Source of the DNA: Streptomyces violaceusniger Tu 4113
GTDB taxonomy: Bacteria > Actinomycetota > Actinomycetes > Streptomycetales > Streptomycetaceae
Direction: 5' to 3'
Length of the DNA stretch: 64,000 nucleotides
Assembly (NCBI RefSeq): GCF_000147815.2
Contig: NC_015957.1
Location: 1,426,001-1,490,000, forward strand
Of this stretch, positions 7,751 through 16,425 are shown in pieces. Numbering within the stretch: position 1 is the stretch's first letter; each line of letters opens with the position of its first letter. A program made the position numbers and the translations under genes. Below the pieces are notes generated by a model. That model worked only from the letters and a program-made list of their open reading frames with translations. It was not told where the DNA came from and searched no databases.

Positions 7751-9310
7751 ATGACGACCCTCGCGCATGACTCCGCCACCCTCACCCGCGACGCTCTCAC
7801 CGTTCTGCAGCCAGGCTTCACCGGCACCACCGCCCCCGACTGGCTGCTGCGGCGGCTCGGCGAGGGGCTCGCCTCCGTCGGCCTGTTCGGCCGGAACATC
7901 GCCTCGCCCGAGCAGCTCGCCGCCCTCACCGCCGAGCTGCGCGCCGAGCGCGACGACGTCCTGGTGGCCATCGACGAGGAGGGCGGCGACGTCACCCGGC
8001 TCGAGGTGCGCGCCGGCTCCTCCTTCCCCGGCAATCTGGCACTCGGCGCCGTCGACGACCCGGAGCTGACCCGGGCCGTCGCCCGCGAGCTGGGCCGCCG
8101 CCTCGCCGAGTGCGGCGTCAACCTCAACTGGGCGCCCTCCGCCGACGTCAACTCCAACCCCGACAACCCGGTCATCGGCGTGCGCTCCTTCGGCGCCGAA
8201 CCCGGGCTCGTCGCCCGGCACACCGCCGCGTACATCGAGGGCCTCCAGAGCGCCGGGGTCGCCGCCTGCACCAAGCACTTCCCCGGCCACGGCGACACCG
8301 CCGTCGACTCCCACCACGCCCTGCCGCGCATCGACGCCGGACTCGACACCCTCACCGCCCGCGAACTGGTGCCCTTCCGCGCCGCCGTCACCGCCGGGAC
8401 CAAGGCCGTGATGAGCGCGCACATCCTGCTGCCCGTGCTCGACCCCGACCTGCCCGCCACCCTCAGCCCCGCCGCGCTGCACGGCCTGCTGCGCCGGCCC
8501 GTGGCCGACGGCGGCCTCGGCTTCGACGGGCTGATCGTCACCGACGGCATGGAGATGCGGGCCATCGCCGACGCGTACGGCATCGAGCACGGCAGCGTCA
8601 TGGCCATCGCCGCGGGCGCCGACGCGATCTGCGTGGGCGGCGGGCTCGCCGACGAGGACACCGTGCTGCGGCTGCGCGACGCGCTGGTCACGGCCGTCCT
8701 CGAGGGACGGCTGGCGGAGGAGCGGCTGGCCGAGGCGGCGGCGCGGGTGCGCGCCCTGGGGGAGTGGACGCGGCACTCCGCGGGACCGCGCGCGGCGCAC
8801 GGCATCGAGCCCGCCGCGGGGGTGGGGCTCGCCGCCGCGCGCCGGGCGCTCAGAGTCACCCCGGCCGGGCTGTCGTACGAGCCGGTGACCGGGCCCGCCT
8901 ACGTGGCCGCCCTCACCCCGGTCGCCAACATCGCGGTTGGCGAGGAGACCCCCTGGGGCGTCGGCGCCGAACTGGCCCGGCTGCGTCCCGGCACCCAGGC
9001 CGCCACCTACGGGCGGCAGGACGCCGAGGCCCGGGGCGTCCCCGCGCTGATCGAAAATATGCTCGATGCGGCGGCGGACCGTAGGATCGTCGCTGTGGTC
9101 CGCGATGTCCACCGGCACCCCTGGATGGCCGACGCGCTGGACGCCCTGCTCGCCGCCCGGCCGGAGACGGTCGTCGTCGAGATGGGCGTGCCCCAGGCGC
9201 CGCCCGCCGGAGCGCTGCACATCGCGACCCACGGCGCCGCCCGGGTGTGTGGACGGGCGGCGGCCGAGGTGATCGCCGGCATCGGCGCCGGTGACCACTC
9301 CGGGGACTGA
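7751..9310 (+). CDS. dasD: GH3 beta-N-acetylglucosaminidase (DasD/NagZ type)
   Basis: A 519-residue family-3 glycoside hydrolase without a signal peptide, so it acts in the cytoplasm on imported chitobiose. The NagZ signature KHFPGHGDT is at about residues 173-181, followed by DSHHALP, which holds the Asp/His acid-base pair; the nucleophile Asp lies in IVTDGMEM at about 262-269. The first 340 residues are the catalytic barrel. The remaining 170 or so are a C-terminal domain absent from Gram-negative NagZ. It sits 9 bp after dasC. I recall the S. coelicolor gene in this position being called dasD with N-acetylglucosaminidase activity. Confidence 0.85.
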   Translation: MTTLAHDSATLTRDALTVLQPGFTGTTAPDWLLRRLGEGLASVGLFGRNIASPEQLAALTAELRAERDDVLVAIDEEGGDVTRLEVRAGSSFPGNLALGAVDDPELTRAVARELGRRLAECGVNLNWAPSADVNSNPDNPVIGVRSFGAEPGLVARHTAAYIEGLQSAGVAACTKHFPGHGDTAVDSHHALPRIDAGLDTLTARELVPFRAAVTAGTKAVMSAHILLPVLDPDLPATLSPAALHGLLRRPVADGGLGFDGLIVTDGMEMRAIADAYGIEHGSVMAIAAGADAICVGGGLADEDTVLRLRDALVTAVLEGRLAEERLAEAAARVRALGEWTRHSAGPRAAHGIEPAAGVGLAAARRALRVTPAGLSYEPVTGPAYVAALTPVANIAVGEETPWGVGAELARLRPGTQAATYGRQDAEARGVPALIENMLDAAADRRIVAVVRDVHRHPWMADALDALLAARPETVVVEMGVPQAPPAGALHIATHGAARVCGRAAAEVIAGIGAGDHSGD

Positions 9311-9361
9311 TCCCCAGCCCCCTCAGCACAGCCGGCACAGAGCCACCTGGAGGCACCCAGC

Positions 9362-10432
9362 ATGTCCGCCACGACGACGGCCCAGCGCAGCGACCAGCCG
9401 GGCCGGATCATGTCCGGCGAGATGGCCGAGCAGCCCGCCGTGCTGCGCCGCATCCTCGACCAGGGCGCCCCGCGGATCCGCGAGGTCGCGGAGCGGATCG
9501 CCGCCCGCAACCCGCGCTTCGTCCTGCTCACCGCCCGGGGCACCTCCGACAACGCGGCGCTGTACGCCAAGTACCTGCTCGAGGTGCTGCTCGGCAAGCC
9601 GTGCGGTCTGACCTCCATGTCCACCACCACCGCGTACGGCGCCCAGCCGGACCTCACCGATGTGCTGGTGATCACCGTCAGCCAGTCCGGCGGCTCCCCG
9701 GACCTGGTCGCCTCCACCGAGGCCGCCCGCGCGGCCGGTGCGATCACCCTCGCGGTGACCAACAACCCCGACTCGCCGCTCGCGGCCGTCTCCGAGTTCC
9801 ACATCGACGTCCTGGCCGGGCCGGAGAAGGCGCTGCCCGCGACCAAGACCTACACCGCCGAACTCCTCGCCCTCTACCTCTTCGTGGAGGGGCTGCGCGG
9901 TGGCGACGGCGCGGCCGCCAAGGTGCTGCCCGACCTCGCCCAGCAGATCCTCGACCGCCAGGACGAGGTCCGGCAGCTCGCGGCGCGCTACCGCTTCGCC
10001 GAGCGGATGGTCCTCACCTCCCGGGGCTACGGCTATCCGACCGCCAAGGAAGCCGCCCTGAAGCTGATGGAGACCAGCTACATTCCGGCACTCTCCTACT
10101 CCGGCGCCGATCTGCTGCACGGTCCGCTCGCCATGGTCGACAACATCTCGCCGGTGATCGCGATCGTCACCGAGGGCAAGGGCGGCCAGGCGCTGCAGCC
10201 GGTCCTGGAGCGGCTGCGCGGCCGGGGCGCCGACCTCGTCGTCATCGGCGGCGCGTCGGAGGTGGAGCGGGCCTCGGCGGGGTTCGCCCTGCCGACGGAC
10301 GGAGTCGCCGAGGAGCTCCAGCCGATCCTGGAGATCCTCCCGCTGCAGATGCTGGCGTACGAGGTGACGATCGCGCGCGGCCAGGACCCGGACGCGCCCA
10401 GGGCGCTGGCGAAGGTGACGGAGACCCGCTGA
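9362..10432 (+). CDS. Double-SIS-domain sugar-phosphate isomerase/deaminase
   Basis: A 356-residue protein with two sugar-isomerase (SIS) domains, about residues 30-170 and 200-340, like the isomerase half of GlmS. It has the GlmS/AgaS-like start MSGEMAEQPAVLRRIL and the phosphosugar loop SQSGGSPDLV. No glutaminase domain is present, so it probably converts a GlcN-6-P-type product rather than making it. It is the last gene of the das operon, 51 bp after dasD, with GGAGG before the ATG. In S. coelicolor a NagB-type deaminase occupies the equivalent place by my memory, so this may be a functional replacement. Substrate not proven. Confidence 0.8.
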   Translation: MSATTTAQRSDQPGRIMSGEMAEQPAVLRRILDQGAPRIREVAERIAARNPRFVLLTARGTSDNAALYAKYLLEVLLGKPCGLTSMSTTTAYGAQPDLTDVLVITVSQSGGSPDLVASTEAARAAGAITLAVTNNPDSPLAAVSEFHIDVLAGPEKALPATKTYTAELLALYLFVEGLRGGDGAAAKVLPDLAQQILDRQDEVRQLAARYRFAERMVLTSRGYGYPTAKEAALKLMETSYIPALSYSGADLLHGPLAMVDNISPVIAIVTEGKGGQALQPVLERLRGRGADLVVIGGASEVERASAGFALPTDGVAEELQPILEILPLQMLAYEVTIARGQDPDAPRALAKVTETR

Positions 10433-10469
10433 GGCGTACGGCCGGGCGTACGGCTTGGGGTACGGAAAA

Positions 10470-10502
10470 GGCTCCCGCGGCCTTCGAGGAGGCGCGGGAG
10501 CC
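10470..10502 (+). terminator. Terminator after the das operon
   Basis: GGCTCCCGC at 10470-10478 pairs with GCGGGAGCC at 10494-10502, enclosing a GC-rich loop, 37 bp after the stop codon. A second, weaker GCTCGGGAGCC element follows. The 363-bp gap 10433-10795 otherwise holds only short direct repeats (ACGACGGGTG twice), the dre-like site and the next promoter. Confidence 0.7.
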
Positions 10503-10719
10503 TGAGTACGACGGGTGCTCGGGAGCCTTGAGCACGACGGGTGGGACACCCGCGGGCCGCGGCGCCAGGGCGGGACCCTCAACCCACCCGGCACCGCAGC
10601 CCGGAGTTGCATCGGCCGAGCGGCCGACCTGAGGACCCCGGGCGGTCAGGGCAGAGCGCTCCGGGCTCCTCGATCCGCCCTCCTGTGCGGGGAGAGCGGA
10701 AGATCGCAGTGCTCGATAT

Positions 10720-10735
10720 TCTGGACTAGACCACT
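10720..10735 (+). promoter_or_regulatory. dre-like DasR site before the PdtaS-like kinase gene
   Basis: TCTGGACTAGACCACT matches ACTGGTCTAGACCACT at 14 of 16 positions, including the whole right half-site. It lies 60 bp before the kinase start and just upstream of its promoter region, so DasR could act on this gene. The match is read directly; occupancy is inference. Confidence 0.6.
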
Positions 10736-10761
10736 GCTGTCTGTCCATGCTTATGCGCGAA

Positions 10762-10789
10762 TAGGCTAATCCACCGCTGAGGGTAGGCT
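10762..10789 (+). promoter_or_regulatory. Two TAGGCT -10 boxes before the PdtaS-like gene
   Basis: TAGGCT occurs at 10762-10767 and again at 10784-10789. It is a good streptomycete -10 sequence. The second ends 6 bp before the GTG at 10796, so a transcript from it would be essentially leaderless. No convincing -35 accompanies either. Confidence 0.45.
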
Positions 10790-10795
10790 CACCAT

Positions 10796-12274
10796 GTGCC
10801 CTCCATGAACGACCTCGTACGCCAGCACACCGCACTCGACGACTCCGACCTCGAGTGGCTCCATCTGCTGGTCTCGGAGTGGCAGCTCCTCTCCGACCTC
10901 TCGTTCGCCGATCTCGTGCTGTGGGTCCCCACCAGCGACGGCACCCGGTATGTCTCGGTGGCCCAGATGCGGCCGAACACCGGGCCCACCTCCTACCAGG
11001 ACGACATGGTCGGCCATCTCGTCCCCCGAGGCCGCCGTCCGATGCTCGACGCGGCGCTCGACGAGGGCCGGATCGTCCGGGAGGGCGACCCCGAGTGGCG
11101 CGAGGAGGTGCCGGTCCGGGTGGAGTCCATCCCGGTCCGGCGGGAGGGCCGGGTCCTCGGAGTGATCGCGCGGAACACCAACCTGCTGACCGTACGGACC
11201 CCCAGCCGGCTGGAGCTCACCTATCTCCAGAGCGCGTCCGACCTCGCCCAGATGATCGCCGCCGGATCGTTTCCGTTCCCCGATCAGCAGGTCGACATGG
11301 ACGCGTCACCGCGCGCGGGCGACGGGCTGATCCGGCTCGACGCGGACGGGGTGGTCCAGTACGCGAGCCCCAACGCGCTCTCCGCCTACCACCGCCTCGG
11401 GCTCGCCGCCGACCTCGTCGGCCACCATCTGGGCAAGACCACCGCCGAACTCGCCCCGGTGCGCGGCCCGGTGGACGAGGCGCTGGTCAAGCTGGCCAGC
11501 GGCTGGGCGCCCCGGGAGTTCGAGGTCGAGGGCGGCGACGGGGTCATCCAGCTACGGGCCATTCCGCTCAAGCCCAAGGGGCTGCACATCGGATCGCTCG
11601 TGCTGCTCAGGGACGTCACCGAACTGCGCCGCCGCGAGCGCGAGTTGCTCACCAAGGACGCCACCATCCGGGAGATCCACCACCGGGTGAAGAACAACCT
11701 CCAGACGGTGGCCGCCCTGTTGCGGCTGCAGGCCCGCCGGATGGACTCGGCGCAGGGACGGGAGGCGCTCAACGAGGCGGTGCGCAGGGTCGGCTCGATC
11801 GCGATAGTCCACGAGACCCTCTCCCAGAACCTCGATGAGCGGGTCGAGTTCGACGACATAGCCGATCGGGTGCTGGCCATGGTGGCCGAGATATCGCCCG
11901 GAAAGGTGACCGGCCGTCGCACCGGGCGCTTCGGCATTCTCGAGGCCGAGGTCGCCACCCCGCTGTCCATGGTCCTCACCGAGGTGCTGCAGAACGCGCT
12001 GGAGCACGGCTTCGGACCGGGGGAGCAGGGCACGGTCGAGGTCTCGGCGGTGCGCGGTGGCAGCGGTGAGGAGAGCCGGCTGATGGTGACCGTCCAGGAC
12101 GACGGGCGGGGGCTGCCCGAGGGGTTCGACCCCCAGCGGGCCGGAAACCTGGGCCTGCAGATCGTCCGCACCCTGGTGGAGGGCGAGCTGGGCGGGACGT
12201 TCGACATGGTGCCCGCCCCGGAGCGCGGCACCCGTGTGGTGCTGGACTTCCCGGTGCGTGCCGAGAAGCACTGA
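10796..12274 (+). CDS. PdtaS-like sensor histidine kinase (GAF-PAS-HisKA_2-HATPase)
   Basis: A 492-residue cytoplasmic kinase: a GAF-like region at about residues 10-150, PAS at about 165-275, an HWE/HisKA_2 dimerisation helix with the phospho-His in REIHHRVKNNLQTVAALLRL (about 295-314), and a GHKL ATPase domain to the end (N box TEVLQNALEHGF; DDGRGLPEGF). The family partners ANTAR-domain RNA-binding response regulators; no such partner is encoded in this window, so it is an orphan here. GTG 10796 gives MPSMNDLVRQHTALDD; ATG 10805 is the alternative. It is bounded by a strong terminator, so it is monocistronic. Confidence 0.88.
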   Translation: MPSMNDLVRQHTALDDSDLEWLHLLVSEWQLLSDLSFADLVLWVPTSDGTRYVSVAQMRPNTGPTSYQDDMVGHLVPRGRRPMLDAALDEGRIVREGDPEWREEVPVRVESIPVRREGRVLGVIARNTNLLTVRTPSRLELTYLQSASDLAQMIAAGSFPFPDQQVDMDASPRAGDGLIRLDADGVVQYASPNALSAYHRLGLAADLVGHHLGKTTAELAPVRGPVDEALVKLASGWAPREFEVEGGDGVIQLRAIPLKPKGLHIGSLVLLRDVTELRRRERELLTKDATIREIHHRVKNNLQTVAALLRLQARRMDSAQGREALNEAVRRVGSIAIVHETLSQNLDERVEFDDIADRVLAMVAEISPGKVTGRRTGRFGILEAEVATPLSMVLTEVLQNALEHGFGPGEQGTVEVSAVRGGSGEESRLMVTVQDDGRGLPEGFDPQRAGNLGLQIVRTLVEGELGGTFDMVPAPERGTRVVLDFPVRAEKH

Positions 12275-12334
12275 GGCGTCGGCCACAGTTCTACAACTGC
12301 CGGACGGGCATAGCCCCGTACCCCGGAAAGCACT

Positions 12335-12363
12335 GAGCCCCGGACCCATCTGGTCCGGGGCTC
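12335..12363. terminator. Bidirectional terminator between kinase gene and wblE
   Basis: GAGCCCCGGACC at 12335-12346 and its exact complement at 12352-12363 form a 12-bp stem with a 5-nt loop between convergent genes. Confidence 0.85.
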
Positions 12364-12431
12364 AAAGCTCAATTTGCTGTGCGCATCGGGGGTACTACGC
12401 GCTGCGGCTCGGGGGCCACGGGGTGCGGGCT

Positions 12432-12689
12432 TCAGGCGCTGGCGTTGCGTGCCCGGTTGCGAGCGGCACGGCGCTTCATGGCGCGGCGCTCGTCTTCGCT
12501 CATTCCACCCCAGACGCCGGAGTCCTGGCCGGACTCAAGCGCCCACTGCAGGCACTGCTCCATGACGGGGCAGCGGCGGCAGACGGCCTTGGCTTCCTCG
12601 ATCTGCAGCAGCGCAGGACCGGTGTTGCCGATGGGGAAGAACAGCTCGGGGTCTTCCTCGCGGCAAACGGCGTTGTGACGCCAGTCCAT
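12432..12689 (-). CDS. wblE: WblE, WhiB-like iron-sulfur protein
   Basis: An 85-residue WhiB family protein beginning MDWRHNAVCREEDPELFF. The four cluster-ligand cysteines are C9, C37, C40 and C46 (CxxC plus flanking Cys), followed by the GVWGG turn at 58-62 and a basic C terminus (RAMKRRAARNRARNASA) of the kind that contacts DNA. WblE is the Streptomyces counterpart of mycobacterial WhiB1 and works with the principal sigma factor. An in-frame GTG 19 codons upstream exists, but the ATG at 12689 has a GAGGAG site and matches the family's start. Confidence 0.95.
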   Translation of the reverse strand: MDWRHNAVCREEDPELFFPIGNTGPALLQIEEAKAVCRRCPVMEQCLQWALESGQDSGVWGGMSEDERRAMKRRAARNRARNASA

Positions 12690-13006
12690 GGCTGCTCCAT
12701 CTCCTCGTATTGCGGGCTCGTTGCTTGTGAATGTGAACGCTTTCACGAATCCCCCCGCAAGGGTAGGGACGCCGACCAGTTGGGGCTGGTGCGGTCCCGT
12801 GGAATGAGGTGGGGGTTCGGGCTCTCAAGGGGGCCTTCTGGAGGCCGTCCCGATCGCCAAGAAGAGACTCGCAAACCTCGGCGGCGGATACAACCCCTTC
12901 CGGAAAGTTTTTTTTGATTCCTTGGTGTCGACTCAGTCACAGCCGTACTTCCGGTGGGTGGAGGCCAGCCTAAACGTTCGAGTGGAAGGACTTTTTGCGG
13001 TCTCAC
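12690..13006. other. Long wblE upstream region, no gene seen
   Basis: This 317-bp gap between the lipid-kinase stop and the wblE start has no supportable ORF. It contains a run of eight T at 12908-12915, rare in this genome and an A-tract in the wblE direction, and the palindrome at 12733-12746. A long wblE leader or several promoters are likely. Confidence 0.5.
12733..12746. promoter_or_regulatory. LacI-type palindrome in the wblE leader
   Basis: GTGAACGCTTTCAC has GTGAA/TTCAC arms around CGCT and resembles LacI/GalR-family operators. It lies 44 bp upstream of the wblE start codon. No LacI-type gene is in this window. Confidence 0.4.
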
Positions 13007-13975
13007 TCACACAATCACACGCAGTGCACGGCGTACGCCTGTGAACGTCACGCTCGTACGCAGTCCCAGATGGTCACCGTCCATCTGGAACGGCAGTGGC
13101 GCCTGGGATTGCAAGGTGAAGTCCTCCACGTCGTGGAGCCCCACCACATGCTTGCCGCGGGGGCCGCGCTCGGGCGTCGACATCAGTAGCTGAGTCGCGT
13201 AGCGAGTCACCGCCGACGTCGACAGCTTGGTGAGTCCCAGCACGTCGAGGGCGGTGTCGAAGGACGCCTGCGGGGACGCGTAGACCGGGCGGTTGCCCAG
13301 GAACGTCCACGGGGAGGTGTTGCAGACTATCGACAGCGCCAGCCCCTCGACCGGGTCCTGGCCGGGCCGCCGAATCGTGATGGCGCCCTGCCGCCGATAC
13401 GGCTCTCCGATGAACTGCCGCACCATCTGGCGTATGTAGAGCGCGTGGGTGGACCGCTTGCCGCGCTCGCGCTGCTGCTCGACCCGGCCGATGACGCTCG
13501 CGTCGAAGCCGAGCCCGGCGCAGAAGGTGAACCAGCGCGCCGGGACCGACTCGTCCGGCGTGCCGGGGGTGCCGGCCGCGAGCCCGAGGCCCACGGTGCG
13601 CTCGGTGCCGTCCCGCAGCGCGTCCAGCAGGGCGCCGGTCGCCTCGACGGCGTCATTGGGCAGCCCCAGCGCGCGGGCGAAGACATTGGTGGAGCCGCCC
13701 GGGACGACCGCGAGCCGGGGCAGTTCGCGCGGGGCGGGGCCGTGGTGGAGCAGTCCGTTGACGACCTCGTTGACGGTGCCGTCGCCGCCCAGGGCCACGA
13801 CCAGTTCATGAGTGCCGCCGTCGACCGCCCGCCGGGCCAGATCGCGCGCATGACCCCGGTACTCGGTGGTCACCACGTCCAGCTTCAGATCGCTGGCGAG
13901 CGCATGGAACAGAACATCCCGAGTGCGGGCACTGGTGGTGGTTGCTGCCGGATTGACCACAAGGAGCGCGCGCAT
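13007..13975 (-). CDS. Diacylglycerol kinase-family lipid kinase
   Basis: A 322-residue DAGK_cat protein. The nucleotide loop is VVALGGDGTVNEVVNG at about residues 59-74, after the N-terminal strand MRALLVVNPAAT, and PGGSTNVFARALGLP follows at about 92-106. Relatives phosphorylate diacylglycerol or related lipids at the membrane surface and belong to the YegS/BmrU group. It is transcribed towards wblE, with 317 bp between them. The substrate cannot be told from sequence. Confidence 0.85.
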   Translation of the reverse strand: MRALLVVNPAATTTSARTRDVLFHALASDLKLDVVTTEYRGHARDLARRAVDGGTHELVVALGGDGTVNEVVNGLLHHGPAPRELPRLAVVPGGSTNVFARALGLPNDAVEATGALLDALRDGTERTVGLGLAAGTPGTPDESVPARWFTFCAGLGFDASVIGRVEQQRERGKRSTHALYIRQMVRQFIGEPYRRQGAITIRRPGQDPVEGLALSIVCNTSPWTFLGNRPVYASPQASFDTALDVLGLTKLSTSAVTRYATQLLMSTPERGPRGKHVVGLHDVEDFTLQSQAPLPFQMDGDHLGLRTSVTFTGVRRALRVIV

Positions 13976-14055
13976 GCGCGTCAGCCTACCTATCCGAGAC
14001 GACCGGCCCGAGGGGGGTAGGGTCCGGGCGGCCCGGGGGCGGCTACGCTGCTGGG

Positions 14056-14601
14056 GTGAGCAGTAAGAAGTCCGCTACCGCGAAGAAGGCACAGAGGGTC
14101 ACGGCGCGGAAGGCGACCGAGCGGAAGGCCGCGGCGCAGCAGGCCACGGCCCGGCCGGACGCCGAGGCCGCCGCCACGGCGACCGGCGCCGCCGACGACG
14201 CGCCCACCGGGCCCCGCCCCACCCGGCTGACCGCCGCCGCGGTGCTGGCCGCCGCGGAGGGCGTGGTGCTGCTGGGCTTCGGCGTCTACGTACTGATCAT
14301 GGGGCTGACCGGAAACCCGGAGAGCCCCCAGCAGGCGGAGATGCTCGGCGTCACCGTGGTCGCGCTGGCCCTGCTGCCGCTGCTGGCGGCCCGCGGACTG
14401 TGGCTGCGCCGCCGCTGGAGCCGCGGCCCCGCGATGATCACTCAGCTCATGGCGCTGCCGGTGGCCTGGACGCTGGTGCAGAACGGCGGCGGGCTGATCG
14501 CCGCCGGGGTGGTCACCGCCATCGCGGCCCTCGCCGTCCTGGCGCTGCTGATCAACCCGACGGCGACCGAGGCCCTCGGTATCGGCCCCCGCGACGCCTA
14601 A
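14056..14601 (+). CDS. Integral membrane protein, function unknown
   Basis: A 181-residue protein starting with GTG. A Lys/Ala/Thr-rich cytoplasmic N terminus of about 55 residues (SSKKSATAKKAQRVTARKAT) is followed by four hydrophobic helices (about 58-80, 98-113, 128-147 and 150-170), with a basic loop RGLWLRRRWSRGP between the second and third. It is divergent from the lipid kinase, with 80 bp between the starts. I do not recognise a function; similar proteins are common in actinomycetes. Confidence 0.75.
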   Translation: MSSKKSATAKKAQRVTARKATERKAAAQQATARPDAEAAATATGAADDAPTGPRPTRLTAAAVLAAAEGVVLLGFGVYVLIMGLTGNPESPQQAEMLGVTVVALALLPLLAARGLWLRRRWSRGPAMITQLMALPVAWTLVQNGGGLIAAGVVTAIAALAVLALLINPTATEALGIGPRDA

Positions 14602-14800
14602 GCGCTCCGCGGGGAGTGCCGCGAGGTGCGGTCGTTCATCCGCGGCTGTGTCGTGGCTGGTCGCGCCCACGCGGCGGAGCCGCACATCGACACAGCCCCG
14701 CGCCCCCTTTGGGGCGCACCCGAACCGCACCGGACTTCATCGAGGCCGCCTAGCCGGTCACCCCAGCGCCGGACACGGCTGACAGGAGAGTCCCACGGCC

Positions 14801-14824
14801 GGTGCCCGGGAAGCCCCGGGCACC
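14801..14824. terminator. Terminator between convergent genes before sigH
   Basis: GGTGCCCGGG at 14801-14810 pairs exactly with CCCGGGCACC at 14815-14824 around a 4-nt loop, extended outside by CCCAC/GTGGG. It serves the sigma-factor operon and the membrane-protein gene. Confidence 0.8.
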
Positions 14825-14842
14825 GTGGGCCGGATGCGCTCG

Positions 14843-15769
14843 CTACTCCTCGACCAGCAACTTGTCGCGCAACTGCGCGAGTGTGCGGGCCAGCAGCCGG
14901 GAGACATGCATCTGGGAGATGCCGACTTCCTGCGCGATCTGCGACTGCGTCATATTGCCGAAGAAGCGCAGCAGCAGGATCTTCTTCTCGCGCGGCGGCA
15001 GATCCTCCAGCAGCGGTTTGAGCGATTCGCGGTACTCGACGCCTTCCAGCGCCTCGTCCTCCGCGCCGAGGGTGTCGGCGACCGCCGGGGACTCGTCGTC
15101 CGTGTCCGGTACGTCAAGGGACAGGGTGCTGTAGGCATTGGCGGACTCCAGCCCCTCCAGCACCTCCTCTTCGGAGATGGACAGTTGCTCGGCCAGCTCA
15201 TGGACGGTCGGGGCGCGGCCATGGCGCTGGGAGAGCTCCGCGGTGGCCGTGGTCAGCGACAGCCGCAGCTCCTGCAGCCGGCGCGGCACCCGCACCGCCC
15301 AGCCCTTGTCACGGAAGTGGCGCTTGATCTCGCCGACGACCGTGGGTGTCGCATAGGTCGAGAACTCCACCCCGCGGTCCGGGTCGAACCGGTCCACGGA
15401 TTTGATGAGCCCGATGGTGGCGACCTGGGTGAGGTCGTCCAGCGGCTCACCGCGGTTGCGGAAGCGCCGGGCCAGGTGCTCCACCAACGGCAGATGCATA
15501 CGCACGAGGTGGTTGCGCATCTCGGCCCGCTCGGTGGAGCCTTCCGGCAGCCCGCGCAGCTCGAGGAACATCGCCCGCGCGCCGCTCCGGTCATGTGGAT
15601 CGTGCTGCTGATGCACCTGCTCGTGCTGATCCATGTGGTCCGCCCGCTCTGGTCGGTCTCCTGCCGCCTCCGAGTCCGCGGGATGCGGCCGGGCCGGCGG
15701 GTGCGGGATGGCCGGGGTACCCACTCCCCGCGATGATGCAGTGCTCACGGAGCCCCCTTTTTCCGTCAC
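14843..15769 (-). CDS. sigH: SigH, SigB/SigF-type alternative stress sigma factor
   Basis: A 308-residue group 3 sigma factor. Region 2 begins near residue 85 (LVRMHLPLVEHLARRFRNRG) with the core LIKSVDRFDPDRGVEFSTYA. Region 3 follows, and region 4.2 has the helix-turn-helix TQSQIAQEVGISQMHVSRLL. An unusual acidic/His-rich N-terminal extension (about 80 residues, including MDQHEQVHQQHDPHD) precedes the core and holds internal GTG and ATG codons that could give shorter isoforms, as I recall for S. coelicolor SigH. The GTG at 15769 overlaps the anti-sigma stop by 4 bp, so the two are coupled. Role: osmotic/heat stress and septation, by family. Confidence 0.9.
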   Translation of the reverse strand: MTEKGGSVSTASSRGVGTPAIPHPPARPHPADSEAAGDRPERADHMDQHEQVHQQHDPHDRSGARAMFLELRGLPEGSTERAEMRNHLVRMHLPLVEHLARRFRNRGEPLDDLTQVATIGLIKSVDRFDPDRGVEFSTYATPTVVGEIKRHFRDKGWAVRVPRRLQELRLSLTTATAELSQRHGRAPTVHELAEQLSISEEEVLEGLESANAYSTLSLDVPDTDDESPAVADTLGAEDEALEGVEYRESLKPLLEDLPPREKKILLLRFFGNMTQSQIAQEVGISQMHVSRLLARTLAQLRDKLLVEE

Positions 15770-16179
15770 GGCTGTCCGGGGCCGGCGCCGCGCTCCTTGT
15801 ACAGGCTGATGCTGACCGTTCGGTCCTCGGCCACGGTCGAGTCCACCTTGCCCGCCAGTGCGGAGAGCACCGTCCAGGCGAAGGTGTCGCGCTCGGGGGC
15901 GCGGCCGTCAGTGGTGGGAGCCGAGACGGTGACCTGCAGTGCGTCGTCGATCAAGCGGAAGACGCAGCTCAGCACACTGCCGGACACGGCTTGCTGCAGC
16001 AGGATCGCGCATGCCTCGTCCACGGCGATACGCAGATCCTCGATTTCGTCGAGGGTGAAGTCCAAGCGGGCTGCGAGGCCGGCGGTCGCCGTACGCAGCA
16101 CCGACAGATAGGCACCCGCAGCGGGCAGCCGGACTTCCACGAAGTCCTGGGTCCCGGGCTCGCCTGCGATCTGGGACAC
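15766..16179 (-). CDS. UshX/RshA-type anti-sigma factor (RsbW family)
   Basis: A 137-residue GHKL anti-sigma factor encoded directly before sigH. It starts (V/M)SQIAGEPGTQDFVEVRLP; the ATPase N-box region is LDEIEDLRIAVDEACAILL and the C terminus ends LYKERGAGPGQP. It should hold SigH inactive until a phosphorylation-sensitive antagonist such as BldG binds it. The GTG at 16179 is preceded by GGAGG at 5-nt spacing; upstream in-frame GTG and TTG codons (16185, 16191) lie inside that ribosome site. The 246 bp upstream should hold the operon promoters; nothing diagnostic was recognised there. Confidence 0.9.
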   Translation of the reverse strand: MSQIAGEPGTQDFVEVRLPAAGAYLSVLRTATAGLAARLDFTLDEIEDLRIAVDEACAILLQQAVSGSVLSCVFRLIDDALQVTVSAPTTDGRAPERDTFAWTVLSALAGKVDSTVAEDRTVSISLYKERGAGPGQP

Positions 16180-16425
16180 CCTCACCTCCAAGGTGACACA
16201 AGCTGATTGAGCTGAGCTGATTGGAGCGTCGGCCCCGAACCCTTATGGTGGAGGGTGGACGGACCGGCGCTGTATGTACTTTGGCTGCGACGCTATCGCG
16301 ATCTGCGGTTCGGTGTCGCCCGGACGAAGCACGGCCCCCATCACGGGTGAACCCCGGCCCACAGAGCCGCGATATCACTCATAGTAAGCACATGAGTACG
16401 CAGCGTGGCTAGAGGGTTTGCGGTC

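Noticed and set aside
6872..9298. Long minus-strand open frame opposite dasC and the hexosaminidase
   Set aside because: The same GC-bias artefact; the plus strand carries the conserved genes.
12432..12746. Longer WblE of 104 residues from the GTG at 12746
   Set aside because: The extra 19 residues are not WhiB-like and the ATG at 12689 has the better ribosome site; the GTG also lies inside the palindrome.
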